8,494 nt of DNA from assembly GCA_043755865.1 (NCBI GenBank), contig JAYUSD010000124.1, forward strand, positions 1 through 8,494, given 5' to 3'. A program made the position numbers and the translations under genes. This DNA comes from JANMDU01 sp043755865 (lineage in GTDB: Bacteria; Pseudomonadota; Gammaproteobacteria; Burkholderiales; Burkholderiaceae_C). Positions 6,788 to 8,494 of this stretch are shown here, piece by piece (position 1 is the first letter of the stretch; every line of letters starts with the position of its first letter). Under the pieces are notes generated by a model that saw nothing but the letters and a program-made list of their open reading frames with translations, was not told where the DNA came from and ran no database searches.

Positions 6788-7723
6788 TCAACGCTCTGCT
6801 GAAAACCGCACGATCACACGCTGGCCGATCAGCAGCGTCGGCGCATCAATGGACAATACGCATTCAGCAACCTTGGCGTCTTGCTTCTCGCTCGGATCGT
6901 CGCTAGACGTGCGCATCCCTACCACGCGCGCCAAACGAATGACCTTCGCACGAAACACTTGTCGCTCATCGGCCTCTAAAATCACCTGCGCCGATTGCCC
7001 TGGTTTGACGACACTCAGAAAGCGTTCTTCGAGCTCTGCTCGAACGATCCGAGGCGCATCAGGAGCAAACACAAACATGGGCGTGACATTCAGCGTACTG
7101 ACACCATCACCGGGCCGCGCTTGACGCCGAACGATCTGACCATTTAGTGGTGCGCGCACAGTATGCTGCTCGATCTCAAACTGCGCCACCTCAAGCCGCC
7201 GCGAAGCCACCTGCAATGCGGCTTGCGATGCTGAAATTTCCGCTTTTGCTAATTTCACTTGATCACGAGCTTGATCTATTTCTTGTTTGGAAACCAGTTG
7301 ATCAGGTGCAAGCGGCTTAAGACGAGATTCTTCGCGCTCGCCTGCAGCAAGCTGAATGACCAGCATGGGTAGCGCTTGCCGAGCTTGTTCGGTTTCGGCC
7401 CTTGCAAGTTTGGCCGCCAAGCGCACTTGCTCGTCATCCAGCACGGCCAGTAGTTGCCCAGACTTTACAGATTCCCCTTCTTCAACCAACACTTTTTTTA
7501 CAATACCGTCGCGCCGAGCGGCCAGTTTAATCACACCGCCCTCAATATCAATTCGTCCTTTTGCGCTAGCCACAAAAGTTTCTGTCACTGCTGATGGGTT
7601 CGCGTTGTTCGCTTGAATTTTCTCGTCTTGCTTGGCACACGCAGCCAGTAGTAAGCTACAAAGAATGACTGATGCTGAAAATTGCAGCGTGCAGATGCGA
7701 AGGAAAATATGTGAGCTATGCAT
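6788..7723 (-). CDS. Membrane-fusion (periplasmic adaptor) lipoprotein, HlyD/MacA-like
   Basis: A 311-residue adaptor that would link an inner-membrane ABC permease to the NodT-type channel. It has a lipoprotein signal peptide with lipobox LAAC and Cys29. The first half of a split biotinyl-lipoyl-like domain is at about 73-97 (GIVKKVLVEEGESVKSGQLL). A charged, Ala- and Gln-rich coiled-coil hairpin runs from about 98 to 185. The second lipoyl half is at about 189-208 (VRAPLNGQIVRRQARPGD), and a beta-barrel region follows to the C-terminus. I chose the ATG at 7723. It has a good ribosome binding site (AAGGTG, complement of 7730-7735, six bases away) and puts a short basic segment before the hydrophobic signal. 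The longer in-frame start at 7795 would add 24 residues lying wholly inside the upstream ATPase gene. The start overlaps the ATPase stop by eight bases. The coiled coil is of a length expected for MacA/DevB-type adaptors. The exported substrate is unknown. Confidence 0.9.
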   Translation of the reverse strand: MHSSHIFLRICTLQFSASVILCSLLLAACAKQDEKIQANNANPSAVTETFVASAKGRIDIEGGVIKLAARRDGIVKKVLVEEGESVKSGQLLAVLDDEQVRLAAKLARAETEQARQALPMLVIQLAAGEREESRLKPLAPDQLVSKQEIDQARDQVKLAKAEISASQAALQVASRRLEVAQFEIEQHTVRAPLNGQIVRRQARPGDGVSTLNVTPMFVFAPDAPRIVRAELEERFLSVVKPGQSAQVILEADERQVFRAKVIRLARVVGMRTSSDDPSEKQDAKVAECVLSIDAPTLLIGQRVIVRFSAER

Positions 7724-8456
7724 GGATCGCACCTTGTGCAGTAAGTGGTGGAATAGAACTTTTGCCCAATGGTCGTTCATCTTTATTGAACACACCGTCT
7801 ACTAAATTAATGATGCGATCTGCATGTGGCAATAGACGATCGTCATGCGTGACTGCCAATACCATAGCGCCGTGTTCATGTGCGGTGCGTTTGAGTAAAT
7901 CGATGACGATTTGCCCGTTCTCGCCATCAAGCGCGGAGGTGGGCTCGTCAGCAAACATCAACTTGGGAGCCTTGACCAAAGCTCTGGCGATAGCGACGCG
8001 CTGCTTTTCTCCGCCAGAAAGCTCTAACGGGCGCAGGTGGCTGCGTTCACCCATCCCAACCTCATTCAATGCTTTTATCGCCCGCTCCTTAGCAGCATCG
8101 TCTTTGATGCCAAGATACTGCAACGGCAAGATGACGTTTTCTAGCGCCGTCAAACAACTAAACAAATTGAAACCTTGAAAGATAAAACCGCAATGCTCTA
8201 AGCGAAAGCGATCAATCTGGGTTTCGTTGAGTGACCATAAATCTGTATTCAGGGCGAAAACATGCCCCTGATCTGGCCGCAGCAGCCCGGATAGCATCGA
8301 CAGCATTGTGCTTTTCCCCGAACCTGATGGGCCTACCATAAGTGTTAATTCCCCAGAGAAAATATCGATAGAACTGTCTTTGATAACCTGTTGGGTAATC
8401 TTGCCGGTCGTAAACGATTTCGAAATGTTTTTTGACGATATTGTTACAGCGCCCAT
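7716..8456 (-). CDS. ABC exporter ATPase, MacB/LolD/DevA group
   Basis: A 246-residue stand-alone ABC ATPase of the group that works with FtsX-like permeases (MacB, LolD, DevA). It has Walker A GPSGSGKST at 42-50, Q-loop Gln94 in CGFIFQGFNLFSCLTALENV, signature LSGGE at 146-150, Walker B LMFADEP at 166-172 with Glu171, D-loop SALD at 174-177 and switch His204 in LAVTHDDRLLPHADRI. The LSGGEKQRVAIARAL and ADEPTSALD wording is characteristic of this group rather than of importers. The C-terminal 25 or so residues after LVDG are poorly conserved-looking. The ATG at 8456 follows the stop of the presumed permease gene by only eight bases, with AGG at 8464-8466 region as a weak ribosome binding site. 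The 3' end overlaps the adaptor gene. The neighbours make it the motor of a tripartite exporter. Subfamily (MacB-, DevA- or LolD-like) cannot be settled by eye. Confidence 0.92.
   Translation of the reverse strand: MGAVTISSKNISKSFTTGKITQQVIKDSSIDIFSGELTLMVGPSGSGKSTMLSMLSGLLRPDQGHVFALNTDLWSLNETQIDRFRLEHCGFIFQGFNLFSCLTALENVILPLQYLGIKDDAAKERAIKALNEVGMGERSHLRPLELSGGEKQRVAIARALVKAPKLMFADEPTSALDGENGQIVIDLLKRTAHEHGAMVLAVTHDDRLLPHADRIINLVDGVFNKDERPLGKSSIPPLTAQGAIHA
7730..7735 (-). promoter_or_regulatory. Ribosome binding site deciding the adaptor start
   Basis: On the minus strand this reads AAGGTG, six bases before the ATG at 7723. It lies inside the end of the ATPase gene and supports the short form of the adaptor protein and coupled translation. 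Confidence 0.7.
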
Positions 8457-8464
8457 GAAGAGAC

Positions 8465-8494
8465 CTAACGAAGAAGGTCTGCGGGCTGTACTTT
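8465..8494 (-). CDS. C-terminal end of probable FtsX/MacB-type permease (partial)
   Basis: From the window edge the minus strand reads KVQPADLLR and then TAG (8465-8467). A terminal P-A-x-x-L-R is common at the C-terminus of FtsX-domain ABC permeases, where the chain ends in a short cytosolic tail after the last membrane helix. The position, directly upstream of an ATPase of the matching group with an eight-base gap, fits this exactly. Only nine residues are visible, so the identification rests mainly on context. Confidence 0.5.
   Translation of the reverse strand, partial: KVQPADLLR

Noticed and set aside
7724..7795. Longer adaptor protein starting at 7795
   Set aside because: The extra 24 residues lie inside the ATPase gene and displace the lipoprotein signal; the start at 7723 has a good ribosome binding site.
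1..8494. CRISPR array, tRNA, rRNA, insertion sequence or phage genes
   Set aside because: No regularly spaced repeats, no tRNA-like fold, and no transposase or phage-type proteins were seen on either strand.

Overview
The window looks like a chromosomal segment from a member of the Pseudomonadota, most likely a betaproteobacterium (Burkholderiales). I base this on the moderately high G+C by eye, the gene families present, and an intergenic repeat built from blocks resembling CCCTTCGA..CTCAGGGCGAACGG, a type I recall as common in that group. This placement is an inference; no rRNA or other phylogenetic marker lies in the window.

Left half, plus strand (1-5290). A compact run of five genes. 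The first, cut by the window start, is a TIGR04282-type (DUF2064) glycosyltransferase, a family that databases associate with arsenosugar biosynthesis. Its stop codon overlaps the start of a divergent nucleoside-hydrolase-like protein. After 59 bases come the three parts of a YnjBCD-type ABC importer: a periplasmic binding protein (ynjB), a fused double-domain permease (ynjC) and an ATPase (ynjD). A mosaic of inverted repeats lies between ynjB and ynjC, and ynjC and ynjD overlap by four bases. The simplest reading is an uptake system coupled to cytosolic N-glycosidic cleavage and a sugar-transfer step. The substrate is not known.

Junction (5291-5376). The two gene groups converge here. It holds a short imperfect inverted repeat but no canonical intrinsic terminator on either strand.

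Right half, minus strand (5377-8494, reading right to left). A tightly packed exporter operon: the last nine codons and stop of what is probably an FtsX/MacB-type permease, then an ATPase of the MacB/LolD/DevA group, a lipoprotein membrane-fusion (adaptor) protein, and a NodT-type lipoprotein outer-membrane channel. Together they would form an envelope-spanning tripartite ABC exporter. This half looks somewhat more AT-rich than the left half by eye.

The most interesting points are the coupled glycosyltransferase and nucleoside hydrolase beside an uncharacterised importer (a possible arsenosugar or modified-nucleoside pathway), the altered metal-site motif of the hydrolase, and the repeat mosaic inside the transporter operon.
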